A stretch of 64,000 nucleotides of DNA from Ophiura sarsii (Eukaryota > Echinodermata > Ophiuroidea > Amphilepidida > Ophiuridae). This document shows, piece after piece, positions 1 through 13,300 of this stretch. The stretch spans positions 34,615,596-34,679,595 of the forward strand of contig CM069455.1 of the NCBI GenBank assembly GCA_035610835.1, read 5' to 3'. The translations under genes and the position numbers were made by a program. Each line of letters starts with the position of its first letter. Positions within the stretch are counted from its first letter, which is position 1. The notes beneath the pieces were generated by a model. It saw only the letters and a program-made list of their open reading frames with translations. It did not search any database and was not told the origin of the DNA.

Positions 1-715
1 AAAGTGTAACCATGATACTCCGAGCTTTAATCTTGACTCGTCTTTTGCGGAATCCAGCACACAAGAAAATATAGGCTTAATCTGAACGTGGCAGTGACAG
101 TCCGGCACCGTACTCATAGCGCCACGAGGAGTCAGCCAAAATCTTGCCATTTTCTTCGCAATTTGATAGCCCGTCTGATCGCCACAAGATCGATCTGGGA
201 AGCGCGCGCTATCAACACTTAGCAGGATTTGTAGAGTGTAGAAAGGTTATAGGATAATGCTAACAACTCACAATTAGCGCACAACACCGACTGCGATGAG
301 GCTCAAATCGGTTGTAAAGATTTAAATAAATCCAACAAAACAAAATGATATAAAACATACTTGAGAACAATAAAAAACAAAATAATCTGATTTTTATTTT
401 TTAAATATTAAAGGTAGTCTTTTGAAAGAGACCAATTATGGACTATATAATCATGATGTATTCCGGTAAACACAGTTTCAAAGGTGAGGTCCAGCATTGG
501 TCAAAAAATCGGTATTAAAAGGCACTAAATTAAACGTTATACCTTGTTGTACAGTACAGTACACCTGACGCATAAAGTTCCTAACTAGGTGCTTTAACGT
601 TAGCTTATTCAAAAATTAGTAATCGGTGTCAAACGGATATCATTGCCTAGAATGTGTGCTCAGCAATGACAATTTGTGTAAAATGAACCACAGCTCACAG
701 TTCTTCCATGAACGG
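1..715. other. No gene recognised
   Basis: AT-rich intergenic sequence. No open frame with recognisable protein content, no RNA gene and no clear repeat boundary seen on either strand. Confidence 0.5.
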
Positions 716-1285
716 TTACGATACAGTATTCAATACAAATCAATGATATCCCATACAAAAAACCACACCTTTTTGTTTTGTGTGGTTACTAAAAGCATCT
801 TATAAAGTATCAAGTCATTTTTATGAATGAGGTACGTGTCATATTATTGTGGAGATGGAATTTGCTCGTTTAATGTATATACATCTTAGTTTTTAATACT
901 TATTACTAGTTTTAAACATATAAGCACTAACATAAAGCACAAGTGTTCAGCGTTATGTGTAATATATACCTGTTAACTGTTGTAGTGAATGGATGCGTCA
1001 GAAAAGGTGCTATGCTAATAGCTGGAGATGTGTTAAAGTCTCGTTGAGATAATGATATCTTCAATTCTACACAGGCGTGTCTTAGCCAGTTGTACAAGGA
1101 TCTGATCCATGCAATGGGTGGGTGCGAAATAGTTATAATACAATCTGTTATCTGTGGGCGGATACAATGCAATGACTGCACATACATGTACGCAGTGACA
1201 ATATTGCAGTACATACCCGCAACTTGCAGCAACATATCGACTCAAATCGGTTTAGGGTTTATGTCTCGCAATAAAAGCTAATAAA
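716..1285 (+). repeat. Diverged direct repeat, unit 1
   Basis: This stretch shares ordered blocks with 4108-4763. Examples are 'gaatggatgcgtcag', 'aacatatcgactcaaat' and a conserved 'tgtggttact.aaagcat' block. The order and strand are the same, with many substitutions and indels. The two units flank the LINE at 2426-4100. Small open frames on both strands here are not conserved in unit 2, so I do not call them genes. Confidence 0.6.
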
Positions 1286-2425
1286 TGAGTGTGTAAAGCA
1301 GGGGCGTATGCTAGGTAGAAAAGTGCAACCCTGTGAACGGGGAAAGCGGAGAGGCATTGGATCCAAGGACCCTAATAGTATGACATTTATCAAGCGATGT
1401 AACATTTAAACTCTTGATGTGATGTTCATAAAAGTATACATTTTTAGGAAGGAAAGAGTTAGAAAATGTGGTATCAAATTTCTCTAAAATTCTGATTTTT
1501 AAATTTGAACAAGAAATCACTTTTATTGGCTCAAAATGTTATGGACAACGTAACAAAATAATAACAAAAGCTGAAATTGCACCAAAATCATCTAAAGACA
1601 CTTATCTGTTTTGGGTTTTATCAGAGAAATGTTGATATTTTTAAATGTTTGATTTAAAAGTGCCAAAAGTTCGATTATTTTGCCTCAAAATTACAATTTC
1701 TTACCTTTTTGTCAAAACATAAAAACTAAACATTTGTATGAAGAATTTTTTTTTTAAAAATCCAGGAATTGCACCAAAATTGCACCAACATCATCTAAAG
1801 ACAATTCTGGTTATTTACATTTTTAAATTGATGATTTTGGTACAATTGTCAGCATTTTTAACAAAACAAAATTACAAATATAGCCCCGAGGCTATTTTGG
1901 ACCTCAACTCTACTAACTTTCTCTTTCTTCAAAATCTTTGACAGACCCTGATTTTCCGAAAGGCCGTACTCCCAGCCATTTCCCTATATTGGTCGCCTAG
2001 TTCTTTGCCACTGTTCTACGCAGTTTTTACTGATTCCTTTATCACGTCAGCGGTAGTTTTTTTTTAGATTCCCGCGCTTCTGAACACTTGTGTGGCAACT
2101 TGAAGCAGGTTTAGGAGTTGGGAGTTACATTTGGATTAGGATAGGTCTCTAATTTGCATACACATGGGTACATATTGCATTGCTAGTTTATACCTAGAAT
2201 AAGTTTCCTTTTTACGCCGCTCCGGCACTTACTTTGTAGGCTATTAGAAATTGTTGTTGCAAATTGGGTTTGGGATATCATTGCTTAAGTGTGTGTGCTT
2301 CAGCACTTAATGTATGTGTGATACACAATACAACAATACATGTATTTTCTTAATTATATTTGTTCATCATGGGACACTTTTTTATGACACATCTGTACAT
2401 GCCTGAATGAGTTCGATAGTGCACA
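1286..2425. other. Intergenic, no gene recognised
   Basis: AT-rich. A short block containing 'atcatctaaagaca' occurs twice (about 1575-1610 and 1780-1810), suggesting an old local duplication. Nothing coding is recognisable. Confidence 0.45.
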
Positions 2426-3783
2426 GTGAAATCTGCAAAAGCTTGTGGTCCTGATCAAATTCCACCAAAATTGGTAAAGGAGTTTGCGTATGAATTTATT
2501 GTACCACTTACAGATATTCTAAATTCCTCCTACAGGGAGGGCTATGTGCCTGTTCAGTCGAAACAGGCTATTGTAGCTCCTATTCCCAAGCAACAACCAC
2601 CAAGTATTGATAAACTTAGACCAGTTTCCCTCACTTCAATTTTTGCTAAAATTGCAGAAGGTTTTATTACTAAATGGGTGCTTGAGGATGTTGACCATGG
2701 TATTGATCTCAGACAATTTGGCAATGTCAAAGGAGTTTCAACAACTCATTATCTGGTTTCTTTGGTTCATTTTCTGTTTCAGGGTGCGGAGAAGAGTCGC
2801 TACATTGGAACGGTGGTACTTACGGATTTCTCTAAGGCATTTGACCTAGTTGATCACACCCTTCTAATTGGTAAGATCATTGACATTGGAGTTCGTAGGT
2901 CCATCGTTCCATGGATTTGCGACTTTCTTCGCAACCGGCAACAGTGTGTCAGGTATAACAATGTTCTTTCAGATTATACTAAATTGCGTGGTAGGGTTCC
3001 TCAGGGTACAAAACTAGGCCCAATTTCAGATTTTAATTAATGATACTGCACTTAATTCTGGGAGTAAATGTCTGAAGTATGTTGATGATTTGAGTTTCGC
3101 TGAAAATTATAATGGATACCAAACAAGTACAATCCAAGATGATCTTGACAATTTTACAAAATGGGCTTCGGACAACAACCTGAAATTAAATCCCACTAAG
3201 TGCCAAGCACTCCTAATTGCCTTTTCAAAACAACCGCCACCACTACGCGACTTAAGAATTGGAACTGAACCACTTGCATATGTCACTGAAGCTAAAGCTC
3301 TTGATGTCCAGGTGAACAGTACATTGAAAAAAACTAATTCCCGTTTGTTTATGCTTCGGACTTTAAAACGTTTCGGTTTCACCAAAGATGAGCTCAGTGT
3401 TGTAAAGTGGACATGTCAGGCCAATTCTTGAGTACGCCGATGTGGTATGGCACTCGAGTGTTTCAGCTACTCAGTCTCAACAAATAGAATCAACTCAAAA
3501 AAAGGCATGCAGAATAATCCTTGGCTGTAATTATACTTCTTACGAGGATGCTTTAAACATTTGCAAATTTGACACCCTTTCTGGTAGACGTGAAGGGCAC
3601 TGTCTTAGGTTTGCCGAAGGGCTTTCCAAATCAAATCGCACCAGTTCCTTAATACCGCCTACCAGAGGGGAGTGCCATTGGCGTATTTTACGCAATAATA
3701 GTAAGATTTCTCAGCTGCCAGCCAGGACTAATAGGTTCAAAAACAGTCCTCTGCCCTATTTTGTGCAGCTTTTAAATAAATAG
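2426..3783 (+). pseudogene. LINE reverse transcriptase (non-LTR), frameshifted
   Basis: Three successive frames together read as the RT and C-terminal part of a non-LTR retrotransposon ORF2. Frame one (2426-3023) has KACGPDQIP, a central block ending in TDFSKAFDLVDH (RT motif A region, aspartates present) and the RVPQGTKLGPI motif. A frameshift near 3024 leads into FQILIND and the catalytic YVDD at 3078-3089, then NLKLNPTKCQ. A second shift near 3411 leads into RPILEYADVVWHSS, then QKKACRIILG and a terminal TNRFKNSPLPY block. This C-terminal pattern is typical of CR1/L2/Jockey-group elements; I cannot fix the clade. There is no endonuclease domain upstream, so the copy is 5'-truncated. The two shifts make it inactive. 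Confidence 0.9.
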
Positions 3784-4101
3784 GCCCAGGATTTTTCTGC
3801 ACCCACTTCGATTTTTATAATGGTATTTGCTATGTACATAATGCAATTTTTTTTAATATCTATAATGTGCAATATTCTCTTTTATATTAATTAATAACTT
3901 AATTACCTTGCCTTGTTTTCGATGTTTTTCAATGTTTTATATCATATCATATTGTTGATGTTTTTATCTATAATGTACAATATTCTCTTTTATATTAATT
4001 AATATGTTACCTTGCCTTGTTTTTCAATGTTTTTTATCATGTAAATTTCATGTAATTCATGGGCCACGACTGTGAAATGTTAATAAAATCAAAATCTCAA
4101 A
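3784..4101 (+). mobile_element. 3' UTR and A-rich tail of the LINE
   Basis: AT-rich sequence after the LINE stop codon. It contains an imperfect tandem duplication of about 105 bp (about 3858-3960 and 3965-4060, both with 'caatattctcttttatatta') and ends in 'aataaaatcaaaatctc' plus an A run. The tail marks the LINE 3' end. Confidence 0.7.
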
Positions 4102-4107
4102 AAAAAG

Positions 4108-4763
4108 TGTACCATACAACTCAATGGCATCACATACAAAAATCCACTCTTTTCATTAAATGTGGTTACTTAAAGCATACTAACTTTAAAAGTGGCCACT
4201 CCACTTTTATGAATGCGCTGTCAAATTACGGGTAAACTATTTTCCTCGATTAATGCATATCTCAGATGTTTGCTACCGATTATCAATTTTGAATTACGTA
4301 ATATACAGTACCTGGTTAGGATTAGGAACCTGTTTGTTTGGGTTAATATCACATACCTGTTAAACGTAATGCTTGCGTATTGTTGAGTGAATGGATGCGT
4401 CAGGTGAAGCGGGCTATGCGTTAGCTGAAGTTGTGATTAAGTCTTGAAATAGCTGCAAGCCGTCTACCAGGGAGATCTATAATTACCGATGTGTGTCTGC
4501 TGAGCTAGCTGTACAAGTATCTGATACAACGGTTGTGTGCGAAGTATTAGGACTTTTGTTGGTAAAATCACGTGACCGTAAATTTATGATTTCATTAAGT
4601 GCAAGGTTTTACAATGATAATTTAATATGACTCCTGTACCTTTGTGCAGATATGCTTCAATGCCGTCACGTACGCAGAGTAACAGTAGTACAGCACATAC
4701 CAGCACCAGTAGTAACATATCGACTCAAATGGGTTTAGGGCATTTGGCTTCGCAATAAATGAG
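4108..4763 (+). repeat. Diverged direct repeat, unit 2
   Basis: Partner of 716-1285 (see there). It includes extra sequence absent from unit 1 around 4440-4640. Both units end with a similar 'actcaaat.ggtttaggg' block followed by 'cgcaataaa'. Confidence 0.6.
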
Positions 4764-5277
4764 TATGAAAACAATCTTACCACTAAATGTGGTACCACTA
4801 TATTTTCATCAGGGAAAAGCTTGTAAACACCTGGGCGTGCAAATTCAACTGAATTTGAATGAGTTGGATAGACTGGCCCTGGTGGAGTTCTTAAATTTAA
4901 GTGTTCGTAAAAATGGAGATGTCGAAATAATGCCATGCAGCTCATCAAATGGGGAACTTTACGGCAATCATTTTTAAGATATAAAATAAAATGGACAGAA
5001 TAAGACACATTTAGGATCAACACACGAGTCATTTTGACTCGTAAAATCTGAATGCCTTGATCAACTTTCATACATTAGGTGTCATTTTAAAGCTCAGAAA
5101 ATGCTCTGAGAGCCCAGATAATAAGGTCAAAACTGACTGCACCTGCAAAGTCCCCCCCCCCCCCCCTTGTTTTTGATGCACTGCATCATATAAATGTTAA
5201 CCCCTTATTTTAAACAATCCCTCCTCCTCCTTCCATCAGATATTGGGCATATGGTTCCGGGGCGGATAAACCTTTGC
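4764..5277. other. Intergenic with poly-C tract
   Basis: No recognisable gene. A poly-C run of about 16 lies at 5151-5166. Confidence 0.4.
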
Positions 5278-5711
5278 TTAAGGGGACTGTACACCTTCAG
5301 CATAGCCTCCGTAAAACTGTCGAACTTCTTCAATATTCATTTAATCTATATAAAAATATACAGTTTTTGCAGAAATGGGTTCAATGAATCCAACCATGAT
5401 AATGAAATTGCCCATTTTAGATAAAATTATAAAAAACACGTTTTTTTACGCATTTTAGGTTCTGCAAAGATAACTCAAAATTTATTTTGTCAAATTTTGT
5501 CATACTAGTTTTATTATATTCCTCATACAATTCCCTAGGAATCGGGTTTTTTTTGTTAAAAATCTTTATTTATTTTTTGAATTATTGACCAAAAAGTGCC
5601 AAAAATGTGATTTTCATGATTTTGGAGGTAAACAAATCACATTTTGAATTTTGAATTGAAGAAGTCACGGCAGTTTTACGGAGGCTATGCTGAAGGTGTA
5701 CAGCCCCCTAA
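5278..5711. mobile_element. TTAA-flanked MITE (long TIR)
   Basis: A 434-bp element with terminal inverted repeats of about 40 bp. The left end contains 'ctgtacaccttcagcatagc' and the right end its reverse complement. The left terminus overlaps TTAA; the right terminus reads CTAA, one substitution away. This suggests a piggyBac-type TTAA target duplication. The interior is AT-rich with no transposase. Confidence 0.8.
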
Positions 5712-7011
5712 GGGGTTAGCCAGTTGTGGACCCACTTGTGTACTAGCGAATAAGCACAGCGAGTAATACAAGCGGAGCGCCTGTACATTTATATCTTCTT
5801 CTGTTTTACAGCCAGCCAATTTGTTTCCAATCATGCTCTGTACTTTTTACTACTTTATGACTTATGACAACGACATGCCATATGGTTCGAAACCAGCCAC
5901 GTTGTGTGTATTTTATTGTGCCAATTTGTTTTGTACGTGACATCTTCAGAAAAGTACAACCAACTATTAACTATACATTTGTAGCTGCGATTCAAAGCTA
6001 CAATTGTGACTGCTTTATATATTAGTAAGGTTTGCGGAAGGATGTAGAATTATTGAATGTCACTCGTCCAATCAATTCTAAGTCTAAAAGTACTAATAAA
6101 TAAAGGTTTTCAAGTAGCCCGTTTGTTATCATATCATGAGGAGCTGTGTTATTATAGTACAGCTCTTCTTTCAGCATTATCATGATTATAGCATGCAACG
6201 ATAGTTCCAATTTACAGCGTGTCCACAAAAATGGCTCCAAACAATGGAGAGCTTATAACTGAAAAAGTAGGACATGTAGCTGTATTATTTTTCTGGATAT
6301 AAAAGTAGATATATTTGACTAGAAATTATGAGACCAATCTAGTGTGAACGTTTTGAAATACAAAGCTTGAGAGAGAGCCTGGTCAGAACCCGTTCTTACC
6401 GATTTTAGCAATAAACCACCAATGCGTTGCATCTCTGTACATTGTTTGAAAGTGTTCCTTGCATGGAGTTTTTTCTTTGAAATAACTTATGTTTGGTCAA
6501 ACTAAATTTAGTTTAAGTCTATCTGTTTACATGTGGAATTCAGCAAAAGTATTTATATTAATGCTGAATATTGATCAAAAAACCTTGCAATTTAACCCTT
6601 TCAAATTGGGAATACCTTTACAAAGTATATGCTACGGGCCCAATCAAAGGCGACACATTTAACGAAAATTCCATCTGTTTGTTGAATATTCAAATAAGTG
6701 AAGAAAGAGAACCCAAATGTAGAACAGAACTTTTAAATGAACTTAGTTTAACCTAACGTAAAGTTATTTTGGAGAATAAACTGAATAGTTTGAAAACTTG
6801 AACCACAACGCACAAGTGGGACGCATGCGTGGTTTATTGTTAATGGGATACTAGAGACGTGTTGAAGGATGCGCCCTCAATTAGGATAAAAAACATCTAC
6901 ATTTTTACAATTGATTTACATACACAAACTTACAGCTGATATTGTTTACATATAATCAGACTTTGCACTCCATGATGAAAATTCAGATTTAAAATACTAA
7001 AAGTAGCACTG
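5712..7011. other. Intergenic, no gene recognised
   Basis: Open frames of 60-72 codons on both strands have no recognisable domain and AT-driven composition. No RNA gene seen. Confidence 0.4.
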
Positions 7012-7236
7012 TTAACACTTTCCACGCGGCTATAAGTTTTACAATATACAAAACAGAATTTCAGAGACATTTCCCAAATTTCAGGGTCTATCTCAAGGAG
7101 TACTGGACCGATAAGTGGCATGTTGGTACTTATTTCAATGCATTTCTCATGGTGATTCCAAATATGGTATTGAAAATAATTAGTTTTGACATTTTTGAAA
7201 CATTTTGTAAAATTTTGGAATCGTGGAAAGTGTTAA
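7012..7236. mobile_element. TTAA MITE family, copy 1
   Basis: Bounded by TTAA at both ends. The left terminus is 'ttaacactttccacgcggc'; the right is 'tggaaagtgttaa' with the inner GCCGC lost. The interior matches four other copies in this window (19936, 22104, 22384 and 28062), including 'tttcatggtgattcca'-like and 'tttttgaaacattttg' blocks. Non-coding and therefore non-autonomous. It sits just outside the left boundary of the receptor duplication. Confidence 0.8.
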
Positions 7237-7253
7237 CTCAGACAAAACAAGTA

Positions 7254-8865
7254 AGACCCTTTTGATGATGGCGCGCCACCGTTGTCTATTTTATGACATG
7301 CGATTCGCAGAGATAAGAGATAGACCAGTGCTTCGTTAAATGCCATCAGTCCAACGGAGCCTTGGTCTGCCACGTTTGCGTCGTTCTTCAAGCTCCTTGT
7401 AGTATCACCTTTTCTAGATTGTCACCCTCTCGTCTAGCAATATTGCAGCTTATTGCGCATGATCTTTGTATACAGAGAAGTTTGGTTCCCAATTTGGCTT
7501 CTGACAAATTCATTGGTCTTATGCTATTTCCATGATATTCCTAACATCTTGCGCCAACACCACATTTCAAAAGCTGATTTTTTTGTTGCTATTCCGACTG
7601 TTGTCTTGGTCTTGTATGTGCAACGTAACTGCTATATTATGTTGATATAAACTTTTTTCCTGTTTTGATGCTATGTAGGGTTTTATGCACTGAAACGAGA
7701 GATTGCAGATAATTTGGTTTCCTTGGGAAAAAACACATCAGCTTTCCCCTTGATCTGAAACACAATATGAATATATCAAGAAATATTCGAAAAATTGGCC
7801 ATTAAACACATTTCTGAACCTCTTTTTCGGAGTTTCCTCAGCATCTTTTGGTAAGCGTTGTTTTCTACCCGCCGGAGGGATGTCACGGAATAAGCCGTGT
7901 ACTTCATTCATTCACGGTGGGTAGAAAACAACGTTTTCCTCATCATCTCCTGCTATCCTCTTTTGTCCAATCCATGACTGATTACCAATAATAAGAACAA
8001 TGCGAAAGGTAATCTTAAAAGTGCCGCAAGTTATGTTTATTTAAAACGTTTTCATCATTATATCTAAAACAAGTTACAATATCTTTATAGACAATGTTTA
8101 AAAGCGAGATGACTATATTACATTCACTTATTACCCACGCAAAAATGTAGGTTCCTTCAGATATAATGCTGTGAATATACAAACAAAAATGGTGAATTAC
8201 TTTCACCACTGCAGAAGTGTTCTGTTCTATGGGAAGTTATGAGATGAATCTTGGTTCTATATAAATTCAAACTGCTGGAGCTATAATAATCTCACATTTT
8301 GAAATATGACTGAATGTATAATGCACCATTTTGTAAAATTGTATAAACCATTTGCAAAATATGGGCCGAAATGGGGTCAGCCACCTTTAAACTGTATGCA
8401 ATTGTTAATGAAACGCTTAGGTTAAGTAGCAGAACATCCCGTCACCCATTAATGCAGGCGTCAATGTTCATCTTGAACCTACCCTCCTACCCTGCTCCAG
8501 GTTAGTCAAAGACTAGACGACACATCCCAAGCGCGAGGACGGAGAGCTCGGGCTGCGCCATCGCCAGTGGTCCTTCCAGAATGACTAATGAGAAAGAATC
8601 CTTTTATAGGAATAGTAAGGAGAATTGAAATCGATCAGATATGATAAAACACCGGGTATAAGCTTGACTGCGCGCAAATGTATAGCGGTATATGTTACCA
8701 CTGTGAGAAGTACATGCACAGAGGCCGTACGTGACTAGTCTGTACAATCGTACGTAGGCGTACGCGTGTACGTGTTTTACAAACACCGGAACACCCTGTA
8801 AACGTCAACAAGCTATTGCCTTTTACATGTCCATACGTAGGCCATGTATGTTTAACATTGTATTA
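7254..8865. other. Non-coding left flank of copy A
   Basis: Matches 42651-44000 in copy B. No reading frame is conserved between the two copies, which argues against a gene here. A short inverted pair of 'gtagaaaacaacg'-like blocks around the 'gccggagggatgtcacgg' stretch (about 7855-7935) is partly present in B. Confidence 0.6.
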
Positions 8866-8871
8866 ATTATA

Positions 8872-8964
8872 TAATATTGGATGGCTTTAAGGGTGATACA
8901 AGAAAATATTTTTATAGCGAGTGCAATATTTTCTTGTATCACCCGAAAATAAGACATCCAATAG
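8872..8964. repeat. Inverted-repeat hairpin
   Basis: 'tattggatg' plus 'gggtgatacaagaaaatatt' at the left pairs with 'aatattttcttgtatcaccc' plus 'catccaata' at the right, around a short loop. Absent from copy B, so part of material inserted after the duplication. Confidence 0.75.
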
Positions 8965-8968
8965 TATT

Positions 8969-9600
8969 ATTATTATTTATATCAGGCTTTTACCCACTCA
9001 TTGAAGCCGTCTAGTAGAATTCACCGTCTGTTCGTCTTGAGACTTGATTCGGCATAACATCTTTCAACTTTTGCTGCCTAAGGCCCTAAGTAAACTTCTC
9101 AAAATCTTCAAAATTATCCGACCCCTTTTCCTGAAGGCATGCTCGGAAAAGGCTGACCGCGTTGCGTGTTGATTTAATTGTATTTGCAGAATCTTTGTTC
9201 CGCAAGAGTTCGTTAAAATCATCATCACTTAGACTCTTTAGAGAAGCGAATCTCCCGGGAGTCTGCTGCGGTTTCGCCATTTTGCAAACTTGTTGATTTG
9301 TTGTTTTCGTAGTTGTGCCCCACGTAACCCTGCTTCATTAAGCCGATAACACGTAATTGCGAAAACCATGCAATCAGCGAAAATTAGTCTCGACTGAATG
9401 CTTAATAAACGCTAAAGTTGCGTAAGCTCCTTTGTATACAATGGTATAGACGAATATTCGTAACGAACAAATGATGGGTATGAGACTAAAAAATATTGGA
9501 CGGCAATATTTTTAGAATATTGGATGCATCCGGGTACTTTGGTTAAACAATATTGAATACCCAGTTTAATTGTACCGTTAAAAAGCCTGATATAAATATT
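8969..9600. mobile_element. Insertion in copy A with short TIRs
   Basis: 'tttatatcaggctttta' at the left matches the inverse of 'taaaaagcctgatataaa' at the right. The whole 8866-9690 interval is missing from copy B at the corresponding place (about 44030). The superfamily is not determined. It carries the short minus-strand reading frame at 9086-9280. Confidence 0.65.
9086..9280 (-). pseudogene. Fragment of a Crypton/KCTD1-like N-terminal domain
   Basis: A 64-codon frame starting MAKPQQTPGRF, with the pattern LSDDDFNELLRNKDS..NT...T..AV.LFRACLQEK. This helical pattern (a 'NT K..T' segment followed by a short amphipathic 'FR.YL.EK' helix) resembles the N-terminal segment of Crypton-type tyrosine-recombinase and KCTD1/QRICH1-like proteins in marine invertebrates. 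That is recalled family resemblance, not a search. It stops right after the helix and nothing downstream restores a longer frame, so it is a remnant. It lies inside the copy-A-specific insertion. Confidence 0.4.
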
Positions 9601-9690
9601 AATTATTTAAATTATGGTCAGCTAATAGGATAAGAAAAGCCGTTGAATATTGCATTTTAACTACCAATTGGCAGCTGCTTTTAAATATTG

Positions 9691-10354
9691 TTATTATATT
9701 GACCCTGAATAGTCAATTGCCGAATAATGTTTGTATTTAAGAACAAAATAACAAAAAATTGTTAAAAACTTTCACTTTGTGACAGAGGCTGCCAATTGGC
9801 AACAATACAAGATAGATTTTAACGGGTTTTGTTATTTTGGCCAGTTAAAAAACGTTTTATCACCAAATAATACAATTTCACCTGTTAGTATGAAAGTTCA
9901 TCTGTGTTGGTGATAAATAAATTGAAGTTTAACTTTCGATCTGAACACATTACCTGGAATTTTCAGGTGTTTCTACACCATTCATTTTACCTGGTGTTTA
10001 CTTGAAAATTAAGATGCAACCTAGATATTTGAATAAACAACATTAATTTTACAAACCCGTCAGAAAATATACATTGGACCAAACTACCTATTCAAATTAT
10101 AAGTGTAGTCATAAATCCCTAAATAACGTTATTTGTTGGTTCATTAAACATGTTTTTAACATTTATACCTTTTACTTAAAAAAACAAGACTGAAGTCATT
10201 TCGTGTTGACTGATTGCACGCGTGCGGGATTACATTAATAATTGACCAATAAGCAAACAAATACGCGCAAAAATAAAATGTCTATGACGCATACGTATTT
10301 TCCAGCAACTGTAAGATGATACCCAGTCACAATAAAGCGAATTGACAGCAAGTT
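9691..10354. other. Downstream flank of receptor copy A
   Basis: Non-coding and partly shared with copy B (44050-44430 and 44705-44839). The receptor stop codon overlaps an AATAAA-type polyadenylation hexamer on the minus strand (about 10353-10358), so the transcript could end very near the stop. Confidence 0.5.
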
Positions 10355-13300
10355 TTATTTGTTGGCGTTCTCATTGAGACGTTTTTGTTTTGCTTTTTTC
10401 TTTCGTTTATCTTGATAATCGGCTATTGTGTATATCAGGGTGTAAAGAAAAGGATTGATAGCCGAGTTAATGGGAACAATAAAAACAACAGAATCAACTG
10501 TGATCACTTTACTCTGCACTAGAATGCATACCATAAGAAGCGGAACCCAACAACAGAAGTCTGTGAACACAATGACAGATATTTTAGTGGCCATACGTAT
10601 TTCATCTTCCTGACGTTGAACGCGTCCCGCATTCTTCGCAGTCTTCCGTGCGGTTTGGAATATCTGAATATACAAGACCGCTACGACTAGGAAACAAATA
10701 AAGTTGATACCTATGAAAACTATAATAGAAAAGTACGTGGCTAATTTATAGCCAATAATATGAAAGATTTCTTGAGCAGATGCTATGGTCGTTGACTCAA
10801 CTTCAATATGGAATTTGATGAACGCCGATTGCAAAACTGAGGAGCCAAGATAGAAACTAGATTCAACATTAAAATCAAATGCATCTATATTTGTTAAACT
10901 CGTGTTCGATTGGCCAATTGGTCGTCTCACCATCGGAATACCTACACAAACTTCTGACACTTCGTAAATGTCAGGAAACAAGTCAGCCAAAACTATCGGT
11001 ACAACGCTCATAGCAATACCCAAAGTCCATATCATCGATAATATAATCTTTGTAGATGTTGATGATAAACGATAATCACTGAAAGGATATTTAACTCCTT
11101 GAAATCGATCAACGCTTATAAGTATTATTAAAAATACAGACACTTCACTAGACAGTATCGATAGTACGCCGGCTATTTTACAAACAGGGCCCTTTCGCCA
11201 AGTCTCCGAATAAGAAGGAAAGTAATCGGCAAAGTAAGTATCAGCAGAAGCTAATATAATCATATTAGCGCCCATTAAGGTATCTGACAATGCCAGGTTT
11301 GAAATCAGCAGTTTCTGTACTTTATTAGATGTTTTATCTATTGTACGGAGGTAGAGGACTGCGATATTGCACACCATTGCAATAATACCAAGAGCCCACA
11401 TAGACACTCTTAGAGAGATGTCATCTAGCATTCGTTTGCATGTGAGGTAAACGGGTCGAGAATTCTGATAAATATAGTTTGTGTGTTCAACGAAACAACA
11501 GGTTGCCCCCTCATCGACCAATATGGTCGTGTTTTCAAACCCAATAAACGACCATGCGGTGGCAAGGAACAGCAAATTGGATCGTAAATCCAGAACACTT
11601 ACTGTACTGTTGCTAAAGCTGCCATTTTCTAACATTTGGATTTCGTTATGTGAAACGTTAACTAACTCCAACGATGGTAAGGTACCGACTATTCCTTTGG
11701 GAAAAGTGTACAATTTGTTATGTTCCATGTTAAGCTCTACAAGTTTAACCATTCCGACAAAGGAATCAGCAAGAATATGTTCAAGCTGATTATTTGCCAA
11801 ATCGAGGGTAATAACCTTTGTTTGATTTACAAATAGACCTGGGTCTATATTCCTGAGTCAATTATTGCTTATTCCGAGGTACTGTAATCTTGGCAAACCT
11901 TTGAACGTGCCAAGGGGCAACAGAGATATGAGGTTTTGATCTAAAGATAACAATACAAGGGCTGACAACGAATCAAAGTCATCTACTTTCATATCTGACA
12001 ACAAATTGTCTTGAAAATCAAGGATTTGTAAATTAAGCAGTGAGTGTAAGGATGGCAAATATGTTATATCGTTAAACGATACATTCAAGTATTTAAGCGA
12101 CGTCAGTGACTGCAGTGAATCGTACGGGAGTTCTTTCAAGTTGTTGTTGCCTAAAAGTAAGTATTGCAACCGATAGGTGTGATCAAAAATACCTCGGGGT
12201 AATTCCACAAGTTGATTATTAGATATGTCGAGGTGAGTAAGCAAAAATAACGAATGGAATAAATCTCGCGGTAGTACAGTCAATTGATTCCTTTGCAAGT
12301 ATAGAAGTCTCGTCTGATTTATAGCGTCAAATATACCATCTGGTAGAGAACTGAGCTGGTTGGTATCAAGGTTAAGTGTATCTAACTGGTATAAGTCATC
12401 AAATAAGCCTTGTGGTAATAATGTCAGATTATTTTGTGAAATTTCCATCCACACGGTCTGTCCCAGACAATCAAATACCCCTTGTGGGAGATTCATAATC
12501 TGATTTCCTTTAAGAGTGATATGTCTTAGATTAATATGTACCTGATCCAATTCACCAAATATATGAGATGAAATCAATGACAGGTGATTGTAATGAATGT
12601 ATAACAAAACCAATGAAGGCAATCCTGCAAATACTCTTTGTGGGAGTGTTGTAAGTTCATTGTAGGCGTGAGAGAGGATATTTAGTTCGACAAGTCCATC
12701 AAATACTCCCGACACCAGATGTGACAGTATATTTTCAGTAAGTTTCAATTCGGTTAGTTTACCTAATCCTTCAAATGCCTGTTGAGGCAGTGTACTTAGG
12801 TTATTAAAATTGAGGTAAAGGTACTTCAAATTAACCAATCCATTCAATACGCTCAGTTCACCTTGTACAATAGTTGTCAACTGATTGTAAGCGAGATCGA
12901 GCCATATTAATTCAATCAAGCCTCCTAATAAACCCACTGGCAATGATACAAGTGAATTATGTTCCAAATTTAGCGACTGTAAATTGACAAGATCTTCAAA
13001 TACTACATTGGGCAACCCAGTCAGTTCGTTATGATATAGGTTAATGTATTTTAGCTCAAGGCCACCACCAAATACATTTTCCGATAATACGTTAAGATTA
13101 TTATCATCAAGGCGAACCTCCTTTAGAGTCATCAATCCTTGGAACAGCGTATCCGGTAGCGTTACAAGCGTATTGTTTTGTAGCCATATCGTGTCTAATC
13201 TAACCAGATCAACCAGTATGTTATCCGGAAGTGACGTCAGTCTATTTGAGTCAATTAGTAACCGCTGTAACTGAAACAAACCATCAAAGAGTCCCGTGGG

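Noticed and set aside
927..1281. Overlapping 63-102-codon frames
   Set aside because: Both strands open, no domain, and frames are not kept in the related unit at 4108-4763.
11481..13274. Plus-strand frames of 76-102 codons opposite the receptor
   Set aside because: Shadows of the LRR/7TM coding strand; their copies in B merely mirror the receptor similarity.
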